A DNA stretch of 64,000 nucleotides, from the NCBI RefSeq assembly GCF_002866925.1, contig NZ_PKUQ01000009.1, positions 62,001 through 126,000 on the forward strand, given 5' to 3'. Under the pieces are notes generated by a model. It saw only the letters and a program-made list of their open reading frames with translations, had not been told where the DNA came from and searched no databases. This stretch comes from Cohaesibacter celericrescens (GTDB lineage Bacteria; Pseudomonadota; Alphaproteobacteria; Rhizobiales; Cohaesibacteraceae). Shown here one piece after another: positions 34,029-42,198 of the stretch (positions within the stretch are counted from its first letter, which is position 1; every line of letters starts with the position of its first letter). Made by a program: the position numbers and the translations under genes.

Positions 34029-36553
34029 TGTCAGACGCCGAACTTGCTCTGAAGCAAACAGCGCACCTCGATCACCCTATATTGGAGATGCGCAGCATCG
34101 ACAAAAGCTTTGGCAGCGTCAAGGCATTGCAACAAGTCTCTATTGACTGTCGCGCAGGTGAAGTGCATGCGATTTGCGGAGAAAACGGTGCCGGTAAGTC
34201 GACCTTGATGAAGGTGCTTGGCGGTGCGTATCACGCCGACTCTGGTGACGTGCTTCTGGATAGCGTGCCTGTGCATTTCAAGCATCCCAAACAAGCTCAT
34301 GCCGCCGGTATTGCGTTCATCCATCAGGAGCTTAGCCTGTTGCCGTTTCGCTCTGTCACGGCAAATATTTTCTTTGGCAATGAGATCGTGAAAGGCGGCC
34401 TGCTTGATCACAAGCAGATGCGTGCCAAATCCGTGGAATTGCTGGATAGGATCGGGGCCAACATCGATCCGGATGCGGAAGTTTCCACCCTCTCCGTGGC
34501 AGAACAACAATTGGTCGAGATCGTCAAGGCTTTGTCACTTGATGCGCGCATCCTTGTTATGGACGAGCCCACCGCCGCACTGGAAGACGGGGATGCTCTT
34601 CGACTGCTCGATTTGGTGCGCACGCTTTCCAGCAGGGGCATGGCGATCCTCTATATCTCGCATCGTATGCCGGAAATCATGGCTATCGCGCAGCGGATTA
34701 CCGTACTCAAAGACGGGGAAAGCGTCTGGACGCGCACAGCCAGCGAAGTCTCCATCGGTGACATTGTTTTTGGCATGGTAGGGCGGGAGCTTTCTGCTTT
34801 TTTCCCTCCGCGGCCTGAAATCGCAAATGCGCCGCCACTTTTCCAGATCAATAAACTCAGCAATGACACGCTCAAGAATATTTCTCTTTATGTCAGACCG
34901 GGCGAAATCCTCGGTGTCGCTGGCCTTGAAGATTCCGGTAAATCCGTCCTCGCCCGCACCATTTTCGGTGACTATCCTGCAACCAGCGGCACAATGCAGC
35001 TGAATGGTGCGCCATGCAAAATCGGATCCATCCGCGACGCTATCCAGCTTGGTATCGGTTATGTGCCGCCGCACCGAAAGGCCGAGGGGCTTGTTCTGCG
35101 CCAGTCCGTGCGGGACAATCTTTTGCTATCCCTGCGTAGCATTGCCGGTTCCTTTGCCAACCCTTTCAAAGGCAAGCAAAAGCCAGTAGAAGCTGATCGT
35201 ATCCTGAAAGAACTGGATGTGCGTGCAGGAGATTACGGGCAGGATATTGCCCAGCTTTCGGGTGGCAACCAGCAAAAGGTGATTGTCGGTCGCTGGCTGC
35301 AACAAGATCCCAGCCTGATTGTCTTCGTCGAGCCGACTCGTGGTGTGGATGTCGCCGCAAAGCGCGCGATCTACGACCTGATGCGTGATTTCACCAGCAA
35401 GGGCAATGCGGTCATCGTGATCTCTTCGGATCTGCCTGAAGTGGTTGGTGTGTCGGATCGCATCCTCGTGATGCGCTCGGGGACAATTTCTGGCGAGCTG
35501 CCAGCGGGTAGCAGTGAAGAGGATGTGATGCTTCTTGCCGTTGAGCAAGAAGACACGCGCATTGCAGGCAAAGACCAAGAAAGCGAAACGCGTCACGCCA
35601 AATCCAAAACATGGGTCTTGCCGGTTTCCACCTCTATCGCAGGATTTGCGATTCTTCTTTATGTCTTGGCGGCGATGGGATCGGGGGCCGGTTCTGCCTT
35701 TACTTTTGATGCGATTGTTGGGGTTCTGCACCGCATGGTCGCGCTCGGGTTCGTTGCCTTGGGACAAACCTTTACCATCTTGTTGGGGTCAATTGACCTC
35801 TCTGTCGCCAACCTCATCAGTCTTACCGCCGTTATGGCCTCTTTCCTCATGCAAGGGGATACGGGCAATATCGCGATGGCTGTGGTAGCCTGTTTTGCAA
35901 TCGCTGCGGTGGTGGGTCTCGTCAATGGTATCCTTGTTGCCTACTTCGAGATCAATCCCTTCATCGCCACGCTCGGCACAGGGTTGATATTGCAGGGCAT
36001 GCTGGCATCCAGCTTTGAATATCTGCGTGGTTCGGTGCCGGCGGAATTCCAGGCGCTTGCCTATAGTGGGTTCGGCGGCGTGACCTTCTCACTGATGGCC
36101 TTGTTCCTGTTTGCTTTGATCGGCTGGTTTGTGCTGGAGCGTACCCGTTTCGGTGCCCATGTTTATGCATGCGGCGGCAATCCGGAAGGCGCACGTCTTG
36201 CAGGTATCGCAACAAAGAAAATGCTGATGTCCGTGCATGTGATCGCCAGCATGTCTGCCGCCGTCACAGGCCTTTATCTGGCTGCGCGTTTGCGGTCGGG
36301 CACGCCATGGCTCGGGCAAGAAGGTATTTATGATCTTGAGTCCATCGCGGTTGTTGTCATTGGTGGAACCATCCTTGCTGGGGGCAAAGGCGGAGTTTGG
36401 GGCACACTTGCCGGTGTCTTCCTGTTTGCCTGTCTCGATGCCAGCTTCAACATGTTCGGCGTAGATGCCTTTCTCAAACAAGTGCTTCGCGGGGTCATCG
36501 TTATCGCTGCCGTAAGTATCTACGCGGTCCGCAACAGGGGGCACATCGCATGA
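34028..36553 (+). CDS. Fused sugar ABC transporter: RbsA-type double ATPase + RbsC-type permease
   Basis: 841 aa. Residues 1-515 are a tandem ATPase as in RbsA/XylG: Walker A CGENGAGKSTLMKVLGG, signature LSVAEQQLVEIVKAL, then a second cassette with degenerate Walker A (GLEDSGKSVLARTIFG) and signature LSGGNQQKVIVGRWL. A charged linker (about 515-525) joins a complete RbsC-type permease (525-841) with LGQTFTILLGSIDLSVANLI and NPFIATLGTGLILQGM. These are normally separate proteins. The reading frame is continuous across the junction, and a second permease follows, so a heteromeric membrane domain is likely. Confidence 0.93.
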   Translation: MSDAELALKQTAHLDHPILEMRSIDKSFGSVKALQQVSIDCRAGEVHAICGENGAGKSTLMKVLGGAYHADSGDVLLDSVPVHFKHPKQAHAAGIAFIHQELSLLPFRSVTANIFFGNEIVKGGLLDHKQMRAKSVELLDRIGANIDPDAEVSTLSVAEQQLVEIVKALSLDARILVMDEPTAALEDGDALRLLDLVRTLSSRGMAILYISHRMPEIMAIAQRITVLKDGESVWTRTASEVSIGDIVFGMVGRELSAFFPPRPEIANAPPLFQINKLSNDTLKNISLYVRPGEILGVAGLEDSGKSVLARTIFGDYPATSGTMQLNGAPCKIGSIRDAIQLGIGYVPPHRKAEGLVLRQSVRDNLLLSLRSIAGSFANPFKGKQKPVEADRILKELDVRAGDYGQDIAQLSGGNQQKVIVGRWLQQDPSLIVFVEPTRGVDVAAKRAIYDLMRDFTSKGNAVIVISSDLPEVVGVSDRILVMRSGTISGELPAGSSEEDVMLLAVEQEDTRIAGKDQESETRHAKSKTWVLPVSTSIAGFAILLYVLAAMGSGAGSAFTFDAIVGVLHRMVALGFVALGQTFTILLGSIDLSVANLISLTAVMASFLMQGDTGNIAMAVVACFAIAAVVGLVNGILVAYFEINPFIATLGTGLILQGMLASSFEYLRGSVPAEFQALAYSGFGGVTFSLMALFLFALIGWFVLERTRFGAHVYACGGNPEGARLAGIATKKMLMSVHVIASMSAAVTGLYLAARLRSGTPWLGQEGIYDLESIAVVVIGGTILAGGKGGVWGTLAGVFLFACLDASFNMFGVDAFLKQVLRGVIVIAAVSIYAVRNRGHIA

Positions 36554-37536
36554 GAACCATTGCTTCGCAGATGCAGGGGCTGCCCCTGCGCAAGCTTATC
36601 CTTTCCTTCAATATAGCACTGGTGGTGTTTATCTGTTTGTATGGTGTGATCTGCATCATCCAGCCGAATTACGCCAATCTGAACCTGTTCATGAATTTCC
36701 TGCGTAGGGCCGCCCCTCTGGCGATTCTGGCGAGTGGGCAGGTCTTTGTTATTATTTCAGGCGGGTTCGACCTATCCATGGGGGCTGTGGTGACGCTTGT
36801 TGTCGTTGCCGCGTCGATTTTTATTAATGGGGATCCGGGCTCCACATGGAGCGGAATTGCATTGCTCTATGCGATGGGCATTGCCATCGGCGTGACCAAC
36901 GGTCTTGTCGTGTCATACCTCAAAGTCCCCTCCATCATCGCAACGCTCGGTATGAAGCTTCTCGTTACGGGGCTGGCGCTTATGTGGTCAGGCGGCTCGC
37001 CGAGGGGGGATTTACCAGACAATTTTCGCAATCTGGGCCGATTTGTCTGGCGGGATGCACCGTTGATTGGAACATTGTCCATCGCAGTGGTGATTGCTGT
37101 CGTCTTTGCCGGTCTGGCTTGGTTCTTTCTACACCGCACGGCCTTTGGCAAGCGTTTGATTGCAATGGGGGATAATCCGCGCACTGCCGAGCTTGCAGGA
37201 ACGCCGGTGAAACGGACCCGTGTCTTGGCATTTCTTGTTTCGTCTCTTGCGGCGGTCACTGCGGGCATTGTGATCGGCGGCTTTGCCGGTGTCTCTGTCA
37301 ATGCAGGCAACGGCTTGGAGCTTCAAGCCATTGCAGCCTGTGTGATTGGCGGCGCGATTCTGCTCGGTGGCGGTGGCACATTGGTTGGCGCGGTGTTTGG
37401 TGCCCTGTCGCTCTATGCCTTGTTTACTCTTTTAAATCTATTGGGAATGCCGCAGGCCATGCGTGACACGGTTCAGGGTCTAATCTTGATTGCTGCCGTT
37501 GCAGCTTCGGTTCTGCGCGCCAAGAAACTCGGTTAA
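36550..37536 (+). CDS. Sugar ABC transporter permease (RbsC/XylH type)
   Basis: 328 aa, about nine to ten helices. SGQVFVIISGGFDLSMGAVV and KVPSIIATLGMKLLVTGLAL are the family motifs, as is VIGGAILLGGGGTLVGAVFG. Start at ATG 36550, overlapping the fusion stop (ATGA). It complements the permease half fused to the ATPase. Confidence 0.92.
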   Translation: MRTIASQMQGLPLRKLILSFNIALVVFICLYGVICIIQPNYANLNLFMNFLRRAAPLAILASGQVFVIISGGFDLSMGAVVTLVVVAASIFINGDPGSTWSGIALLYAMGIAIGVTNGLVVSYLKVPSIIATLGMKLLVTGLALMWSGGSPRGDLPDNFRNLGRFVWRDAPLIGTLSIAVVIAVVFAGLAWFFLHRTAFGKRLIAMGDNPRTAELAGTPVKRTRVLAFLVSSLAAVTAGIVIGGFAGVSVNAGNGLELQAIAACVIGGAILLGGGGTLVGAVFGALSLYALFTLLNLLGMPQAMRDTVQGLILIAAVAASVLRAKKLG

Positions 37537-37599
37537 AGGGCTTGCCCCGATCCGACTTAACAGAGAGCGAAAACTCTCATTTTATGTGGAGGAAATGAA

Positions 37600-38730
37600 G
37601 TGAAAAAACTGATCATTTTAGCAAGCGTTGCTGCGATGGCGATGGGGTCTAACTCCGTTGCAAACGAATTCGATGATGATGCCGAATTCCAGCGCCAGCG
37701 TGACTTGCTGTCCATGCAACCTCAAGGGCCAGAGGGCAAACCTTGGGAGCAGTATCTTGGTGGTGGTCTGGTTGATACCAGCGCATATAAAGGCGAAGGT
37801 GCGGTGCGCATTTGCTTCTCCAATGCGGGTATTTTCAACCCATGGCGCGTTGTTGGCATGAACAACATGGAAGGGGAAGTTGAACTGCAAGGCGACAACA
37901 TCGCAAGCTTCCGTGTTCTGGATGCGGAAGGCAACGATAACAAGCAGATTTCTGATATCGAGTCTTTTGTGGCTTCTGGTGACTGTGATGTTCTTATCGT
38001 GTCTCCAAACACCACCGCAGCACAAACGCCAGCAGTTGAAAAAGCCTGTGAAAGCTTGCCGGTTGTCGTGTTCGACCGCGGTGTGCAAACCGATTGCCCT
38101 GTCACATTCATTCAGCCAGTGGGTGGATATGGCTTTGGTATCACCTCGGCTGAATATATGGTCAAACAGCTGCCAAAAGGCTCAAACGTTCTTGCCATCC
38201 GCATTATGCCGGGCGTAGACGTTCTGGAAACCCGTTATTCTGCCGCTGCTCGTATCTTCAAAGAAGCGGGCATCAATATCATCGGTAACGAGTTTACTCA
38301 TTCCGATCGTGCTCGCACCAAAGCAACCGTGGAAGATTATATCAACCGCGGTGAGCAAATCGATGGTTTGTGGCTTGATGCTGGTGATACGGCAACAGCT
38401 GCGCTTGAAGCCTTTGAAGATGCGGGCCTCGACTATCCTGTTGTATCCGGTGAAGATCAAATGGACTTCCTGCGTATGTGGAAGGACAAAGGTCTCAAAG
38501 CGGTAGGGCCATCTTACCCAACCTACCAATGGCGCACGCCAATCCTTGCCGCTCTGGCAATCCACGCAGGTAAATCGGTTCCCGGCCCGGTATGGAGCTT
38601 GCCACAGCCAGCAGTCACCGAAGCAACCCTTGACTCTCTAGTTGACGAACGCATGCCACCTCTGCACTACGCTTTGTGCGGTTGTGAAGAGCTTCCTGGT
38701 TATCCTGAGCGTTGGGGCGGAAGCAAATAA
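37600..38730 (+). CDS. Sugar ABC transporter substrate-binding protein (RbsB-like)
   Basis: 376 aa. Signal peptide MKKLIILASVAAMAMGSNSV, cleavage near SVA. The mature type I periplasmic fold has FSNAGIFNPWRVVGMNNMEG and VVVFDRGVQTDCPVTFIQPV. Begins with GTG 37600 behind a strong GGAGGAAA. The acidic N-terminal extension (EFDDDAEFQRQRDLLSMQPQ) and the C-terminal CGCEELPGYPERWGG are unusual for RbsB. Ligand unknown; a sugar or polyol is likely from the neighbours. Confidence 0.9.
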   Translation: MKKLIILASVAAMAMGSNSVANEFDDDAEFQRQRDLLSMQPQGPEGKPWEQYLGGGLVDTSAYKGEGAVRICFSNAGIFNPWRVVGMNNMEGEVELQGDNIASFRVLDAEGNDNKQISDIESFVASGDCDVLIVSPNTTAAQTPAVEKACESLPVVVFDRGVQTDCPVTFIQPVGGYGFGITSAEYMVKQLPKGSNVLAIRIMPGVDVLETRYSAAARIFKEAGINIIGNEFTHSDRARTKATVEDYINRGEQIDGLWLDAGDTATAALEAFEDAGLDYPVVSGEDQMDFLRMWKDKGLKAVGPSYPTYQWRTPILAALAIHAGKSVPGPVWSLPQPAVTEATLDSLVDERMPPLHYALCGCEELPGYPERWGGSK

Positions 38731-38756
38731 CCAACGCTTCAACACGATCAAAATTG

Positions 38757-38787
38757 GAACCGACGGCTTGGTCTGTCGGTTCTTTTT
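38757..38787 (+). terminator. Intrinsic terminator after sugar-binding protein
   Basis: GAACCGAC (38757-38764) pairs with GTCGGTTC (38775-38782), followed by TTTTT. It lies 26 nt after the binding-protein gene, so downstream isomerase and dehydrogenase genes are read-through or separately started. Confidence 0.85.
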
Positions 38788-38931
38788 CACCTGCTGATGG
38801 TGGAGACAATATGGGAATGAAAATATCTTTTTGTCGGGAAACAGGGCAGGGGTATGATGTCGCCAAGTTCTGGACCTGCCAAATGCCGTCAATAAGCAGG
38901 TGGGCGCGGTCTCATGTAAGGAATATTAGCT

Positions 38932-39984
38932 ATGAAAACATTGAAGGGGCCAGGTCTTTTTCTGGCGCAATTTGTCGGCGCAGAGCCACCATTCAACGAT
39001 CTGTTCTCTATTGCGAAATGGGCTGTCGATCTTGGCTATGTGGGGCTTCAGCTGCCGTCAAATGATGGCTTATTCGACCTAGACCGTGCAGCTACCTCCA
39101 AAACTTATTGCGATGAATTGAAGGGGAAACTCGGCGAAATCGGTGTCGAAATTACCGAATTGTCGACCCATGTTCAGGGCCAGCTTGTCGCCGTTCATCC
39201 GGCCTATGATGCCCTGTTTGACAATTTTGCACCCGAAGCGGTGCGTGGCAACCCTCAAGCACGGCAGGAATGGGCAGTCGAGCATATCAAAAAGGTCGGG
39301 CTGGCCTCAAAAAATTTGGGACTTGATACCCATGTGACTTTTTCTGGTGCGCTTGCGTGGCCTTATATCTACCCATGGCCGCAACGTCCCTCGGGCCTTG
39401 TTGAGGAGGCGTTTGCCGAGTTGGCCAAACGCTGGCGTCCAATTCTGGATTTCCATGACGAGATTGGCGTTGATGTCGCCTATGAGCTGCATCCGGGTGA
39501 AGACCTGCACGACGGGGTGACTTTTGAGCGTTTCCTTGGTGAATTGGACATGCATCCTCGCGCCACAATCCTGTATGATCCTTCGCATTTTGTGTTGCAG
39601 GCCCTCGACTATCTTGCCTTTATCGATATCTACCACGACCGTATCCGGGCTTTCCATGTCAAGGATGCAGAGTTGAAGCCGAATGGTCGCTCGGGCGTCT
39701 ATGGTGGCTATCAATCCTGGGTGGACCGTCCGGGTCGTTTCCGTTCGCTTGGAGACGGAGATGTTGATTTCAAGGGGATTTTCTCCAAAATGGCCCAGTA
39801 TGATTTTGCCGGTTGGGCCGTACTGGAATGGGAATGTGCCCTCAAACATCCTCAAGACGGTGCGCGAGAAGGATCCACTTTCATCCGCGATCACATCATC
39901 CATGTCACGGAACATGCTTTTGATGATTTTGCGCGCAGCGGAACCGATGCCCAAGCAAACCGTAATCTGCTTGGCCTTGACTAA
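38932..39984 (+). CDS. Sugar phosphate isomerase/epimerase (TIM barrel)
   Basis: 350 aa AP-endonuclease-2/xylose-isomerase-like protein. Candidate metal ligands are Glu in VAYELHPGEDLHDG, Asp in ILYDPSHFVLQ, His in AFHVKDAEL and Glu in VLEWECALKHP. The family includes IolE/IolI and 3-keto-sugar isomerases that work with Gfo/Idh dehydrogenases, and such a gene starts 9 nt downstream. Start ATG 38932. Likely acts on a keto-sugar produced by that dehydrogenase. Confidence 0.88.
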   Translation: MKTLKGPGLFLAQFVGAEPPFNDLFSIAKWAVDLGYVGLQLPSNDGLFDLDRAATSKTYCDELKGKLGEIGVEITELSTHVQGQLVAVHPAYDALFDNFAPEAVRGNPQARQEWAVEHIKKVGLASKNLGLDTHVTFSGALAWPYIYPWPQRPSGLVEEAFAELAKRWRPILDFHDEIGVDVAYELHPGEDLHDGVTFERFLGELDMHPRATILYDPSHFVLQALDYLAFIDIYHDRIRAFHVKDAELKPNGRSGVYGGYQSWVDRPGRFRSLGDGDVDFKGIFSKMAQYDFAGWAVLEWECALKHPQDGAREGSTFIRDHIIHVTEHAFDDFARSGTDAQANRNLLGLD

Positions 39985-39993
39985 GGAACGACA

Positions 39994-41169
39994 ATGACCC
40001 TCAAAGCTGAAAAATCCCACGCAAAGGGACCTGCCCGGTTGCGGCTTGGTATGGTTGGCGGTGGTGTGACTGCCTTTATAGGGGCAGTTCATCGCATTGC
40101 ATCACGCATTGACGACCGATTTGTTTTGGTGGCCGGTGCTCTCGATAATGACCCGCAGCGGGGGCGAGATTTCGCGCTCTCTATTGGCATCGAGGCTGAC
40201 CGTGCCTACGACAGCTACCAAGAGATGATCAAGGCGGAAGCCTTGCGGCCAGACAAAGTCGACGCGATTGCCATTGTCACACCGAACTTCCTGCATTTCC
40301 CTGTTGCCAAAGCGGCGCTGGAAGCGGGGTTCCATGTGATCTGTGAAAAGCCGATGACAACCACTTTGGAGGATGCCCGGGCTCTGGCCGAGATCGTCAA
40401 GCGCACGGGCAAGAAGCTGTTCCTGACACATACCTACACAGGGTATCCGATGGTGCGTCAGGCCCGCGAAATGGTGGCTGACGGCGCGATTGGTGCGTTG
40501 CGCAGGGTGCAGGTCGAATATGCTCAGGATTGGCTTGCCGCTCCCGAAGAAGACCCTGAAGCAGCAGGGGCCAATTGGCGCAACGACCCCAAAAAGGCCG
40601 GTCAGGGCGGGGCGATCGGAGACATTGGAACCCATGCCTATAATTTGGCGGCATTTGTTGCGGCAGAAGAGCCAAGCCATTTGCTTGCGGAATTGACTGC
40701 GTTGGTTCCCGGGCGGCAGGTTGACGATGATGCCATGGTGCTGATGCGCTATGCGTCTGGTGCCAAGGGGACTTTGTGGGCCAGTCAGGTTGCCGCTGGT
40801 AACGGTAACAATCTGTCTTTGCGCATTTATGGGGCGACTGGTGGGCTTGAATGGTGGCAGGAAAAGCCCGAAGAGCTTTGGTACACGCCGCTTGGAGAAC
40901 CGAGGCGTCTTTTGCTGCGCAACGGGGCCGGTGCTACAGAGGCCGCCGTTTCCGGAAGCCGTATTCCTGCAGCCCATCCAGAAGGCTACCTGGAAGCATT
41001 TGCCAATCTATACAAAGACGCAGCTGATGTTTTAGCGGGCAATCAGCAACAAACACTGGTTCCTGACGCAGCCGATGGTGTCAGTGGGTTGGTTTTTGTG
41101 ACGGCCTGTCTTGAATCGGCATCCAATAACGGAACATGGGTGTCCCTTGACGCATTAAGAAACGGCTGA
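39994..41169 (+). CDS. Gfo/Idh/MocA family oxidoreductase
   Basis: 391 aa NAD(P)-dependent sugar dehydrogenase. The N-terminal Rossmann fold has RLGMVGGGVTAFIGAVHRIA and the conserved EKP motif (HVICEKPMTTTLEDA). The C-terminal domain has the GGAIGDIGTHAYNLAAFV metal/substrate His region. Oxidises a sugar or inositol hydroxyl to a ketone. ATG 39994 follows AAGGA. Last gene of the AraC-linked sugar operon, followed by a terminator. Confidence 0.9.
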   Translation: MTLKAEKSHAKGPARLRLGMVGGGVTAFIGAVHRIASRIDDRFVLVAGALDNDPQRGRDFALSIGIEADRAYDSYQEMIKAEALRPDKVDAIAIVTPNFLHFPVAKAALEAGFHVICEKPMTTTLEDARALAEIVKRTGKKLFLTHTYTGYPMVRQAREMVADGAIGALRRVQVEYAQDWLAAPEEDPEAAGANWRNDPKKAGQGGAIGDIGTHAYNLAAFVAAEEPSHLLAELTALVPGRQVDDDAMVLMRYASGAKGTLWASQVAAGNGNNLSLRIYGATGGLEWWQEKPEELWYTPLGEPRRLLLRNGAGATEAAVSGSRIPAAHPEGYLEAFANLYKDAADVLAGNQQQTLVPDAADGVSGLVFVTACLESASNNGTWVSLDALRNG

Positions 41170-41223
41170 GAGACGGATCTCGGTTGATCCGCACCTTGCG
41201 CTGCCTTTCGCTTAAGTCTGTGG

Positions 41224-41262
41224 CATGGCACTTCAATTTGTTGGAGTGCCATGTTTGTTATT
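41224..41262 (+). terminator. Terminator after Gfo/Idh gene, convergent with rpiR
   Basis: CATGGCACTTC/GGAGTGCCATG hairpin (11 bp, one G-U), followed by TTTGTTATTT. The tail overlaps the stop of the RpiR gene on the other strand. Confidence 0.75.
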
Positions 41263-41977
41263 TGCGCTTGCCCGACGCGGTTTTCATTAAAACACGCAGA
41301 ACCTCTTCCATAAAAATGAAAAAGACGGTGCGACTCTTTTCATAGGCCTCCAAGTCACCCGACTGGGTGCTTTGGGTGAGACAAAAGATCTTGTCATACT
41401 GGGTAATGAGTGAGGGGTTATACTCTTCGACAATCAGGGCCACGTCGCCGCCCTTGCGCTTGGTGTCTTGGTAGATGTCGTCAAAGGATTTGAAGGTACC
41501 GGTGACCGTAAAGATGAGCAGCAATGTGGTCTCATCGGTCATGGACGTGGCCGACAGATCGTCTGGTACCGCGATGGTGACCTTGTTGGTGCAGGTCTTG
41601 AAGCGATATTCAAAATATTGGGCACATAGAAAAGAGGGCCCATACCCCAGCAACACCAGTTTGTCGTTGGCATTGATGAGCTTCACCAATTCATCGACCT
41701 TGCTGCTGTCAAAATCTTGAATGAATTGACCGACCCGCTGCAACTCGGATGAGTGGCCTGGTTCGGGCAGTTTCCTGTCATACAGAAAATCAAGATATTG
41801 CTTATAAGTGGCAAAACCGAGCTTTTTGGAAAATTTGGATATCTTGGACACCGAGCAATTGCACAAATCCGCGGCTTGCGTGATGCGGATGGCGTCGACT
41901 GTTTTGCTGTGTTGTTGCAGCGTGGAATGGATTTGCTGCTCCAGCGGATTCAGGGCATCGAAGTCGATATTGATCAT
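41258..41977 (-). CDS. RpiR/MurR family transcriptional regulator (HTH + SIS)
   Basis: 239 aa. The N-terminal HTH (LNPLEQQIHSTLQQHSK then ITQAADLCNCSVSKISKFSK) is the RpiR type. Residues about 100-230 are a divergent SIS sugar-phosphate-binding domain (ANDKLVLLGYGPSFLCAQYF). Start at ATG 41977, because the longer frame reads through the operator sites upstream. Divergent from the FAD-oxidase operon. Probably senses a phosphorylated intermediate made by the FGGY kinase at 47770. Confidence 0.87.
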   Translation of the reverse strand: MINIDFDALNPLEQQIHSTLQQHSKTVDAIRITQAADLCNCSVSKISKFSKKLGFATYKQYLDFLYDRKLPEPGHSSELQRVGQFIQDFDSSKVDELVKLINANDKLVLLGYGPSFLCAQYFEYRFKTCTNKVTIAVPDDLSATSMTDETTLLLIFTVTGTFKSFDDIYQDTKRKGGDVALIVEEYNPSLITQYDKIFCLTQSTQSGDLEAYEKSRTVFFIFMEEVLRVLMKTASGKRK

Positions 41978-42039
41978 GAACGGGTCCCAACTTGTGGTTC
42001 GGTATGACGGTAGCGTCAGTCTGTTTTGGTCAAGATAAT

Positions 42040-42051
42040 GGAAAATTTTCC
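42040..42051. promoter_or_regulatory. RpiR operator candidate 1
   Basis: Perfect palindrome GGAAAATTTTCC, 63 nt upstream of the RpiR start and identical to site 2. Confidence 0.65.
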
Positions 42052-42062
42052 GCATTAATAGT

Positions 42063-42074
42063 GGAAAATTTTCC
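42063..42074. promoter_or_regulatory. RpiR operator candidate 2
   Basis: A second perfect GGAAAATTTTCC, with its start 23 bp (about two helical turns) from site 1. Confidence 0.65.
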
Positions 42075-42124
42075 ATAACTATGAAAAATGTGGCTTATAA
42101 ACAGAAAATATTCGTCATTTCTTG

Positions 42125-42136
42125 ATAAAATTTTCC
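42125..42136. promoter_or_regulatory. RpiR operator candidate 3
   Basis: ATAAAATTTTCC matches the two perfect sites at 10 of 12 positions. Confidence 0.45.
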
Positions 42137-42164
42137 ATTCATAGTACCGTTCAGCAAGTTTGAA

Positions 42165-42176
42165 AGAGAATTTTCC
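42165..42176. promoter_or_regulatory. RpiR operator candidate 4
   Basis: AGAGAATTTTCC, 10 of 12 match. Like site 3 it is followed by ATTC (TTTTCCATTC in both), and it sits just before the oxidase Shine-Dalgarno, where binding would block transcription start or early elongation. Confidence 0.4.
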
Positions 42177-42198
42177 ATTCTACGCAGGAGTAAAGGTT

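Noticed and set aside
38811-39065. Frame starting MGMKISFCRETG upstream of the isomerase
   Set aside because: It continues through the isomerase start in the wrong frame and has no family resemblance.
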